A stretch of DNA of 64,000 nucleotides from Acanthacorydalis orientalis (Eukaryota; Arthropoda; Insecta; Megaloptera; Corydalidae). The position numbers and the translations under genes are program-made. Shown here piece by piece: positions 63,501-64,000 of this stretch. Positions within the stretch are counted from its first letter, which is position 1. Every line of letters starts with the position of its first letter. The DNA is taken from positions 25,414,106 to 25,478,105 of the forward strand of contig CM068316.1 of the NCBI GenBank assembly GCA_034766995.1. Direction: 5' to 3'. The notes beneath the pieces are model-generated. The model did not search any database and had not been told where the DNA came from. It worked only from the letters and a program-made list of their open reading frames with translations.

Positions 63501-64000
63501 ACTTCAATAAAAATATAATTTACTAATATATTTTAATTATTTAATTTATAATTATCAAGTTTTATGTGACATTTTTAAAAATAAACATTTTATGTACTGA
63601 ATGTTTATTTCAGATCTTAATACTAGAAAAAATTAAAAATAATTTGAAAAAAAGATTAACTCGTGAACTGTCATCAGTTATTAGTAGTGAAAATTTCAAT
63701 AATAACAAACAAAAAAAATCTTCTATATTTAATTGAAACACATTTAGAACACACAGTTAACAAATTATATTAATTTCTATTTAAAGCATATATCAAAACA
63801 TTTATAAACAAGTTTTTAAATCTGCCAGTAGTGGGTCCAGTCTTATAGACCATCAATAATATAATACCGATTAAGAAAATACTTTTTTTATATATTTTTT
63901 TAATATCAAGAAACACATTGTCAGAATGACACTATCAATAATGATCACAAGGCATGCTACTGTTGGGAGGTTAATTGTAATTTGTAATATACCTCTCCAA
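60593..64000 (-). CDS. ZAD-C2H2 zinc-finger gene, tandem copy 3 (5' part beyond window)
   Basis: Third tandem paralogue, cut by the window end. Exons seen are the last 8 bp of exon 2 (63993-64000), exon 3 63353-63501, exon 4 63002-63091, exon 5 62414-62709, exon 6 61129-61295 and exon 7 60593-60975. Exons 3, 5 and 6 have the same lengths as in the other copies. Exon 4 is one codon longer (a residue inserted just before the second finger, giving YHTCKVC) and exon 7 is one codon shorter (MRSHGIKSH instead of [10 protein letters not shown], shortening the linker before finger 9). Fingers 1-12 remain open. Helix changes against copy 1 include GFTSHTRL in finger 8 and SWQLKIH in finger 9. Exon 1 and the ZAD-coding part of exon 2 lie to the right. 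Confidence 0.88.

Overview
The window looks like nuclear DNA of a holometabolous insect, most likely a hymenopteran such as an ant. The evidence is a spliced insect sugar-type gustatory receptor, ZAD/C2H2 zinc-finger genes (an arthropod speciality), strongly AT-rich introns with standard GT/AG junctions, long (AT)n arrays and many mariner, Tc1, piggyBac, pogo/Tigger and hAT remnants. No prokaryotic features, rRNA or tRNA genes were recognised. The species assignment is inference.

Left third (1-28.7 kb). One plus-strand gustatory receptor gene runs from about 10.2 to 26.1 kb. Six exons, fitting in phase, encode the C-terminal two thirds of the protein and end in the family hallmark TYELVLIQ. 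Its introns, and the DNA to its left, are packed with nested transposons. These include an apparently intact 349-residue mariner transposase (18.5-19.5 kb) inserted in an older mariner, three copies of a mariner deletion derivative that keeps only the catalytic domain (7.7, 9.2 and 27.7 kb), two piggyBac copies with exact TTAA ends, and a non-LTR retrotransposon fragment with a 12-bp target duplication.

Middle (28.7-31 kb). This part holds no gene. It carries a ~908-bp foldback element and short dispersed repeats.

Right half (31-64 kb). Three tandem minus-strand copies of one gene (32.97-38.60, 46.31-50.57 and 60.59 to beyond 64.0 kb) encode a ZAD domain, an acidic linker and twelve C2H2 fingers on seven coding exons, with almost identical exon lengths. 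The products are expected to be nuclear DNA-binding regulators. Each copy is followed about 1.5 kb downstream by a conserved exon-like sequence in a matching splice phase. Reading through exon 2 gives a hydrophobic tail that is conserved between copies 1 and 3. Transposons inserted after the duplication separate and mark the copies: a Tigger-like element in copy 1, a solo LTR in copy 2, a Tc1 remnant with TTAA MITEs between copies 1 and 2, and a GC-rich R2-like retrotransposon between copies 2 and 3.

The host genes therefore fall into two unrelated groups, a taste receptor and a zinc-finger cluster. Almost everything else is mobile DNA or microsatellite. Exon boundaries were read by eye from splice signals and from comparison between the copies.
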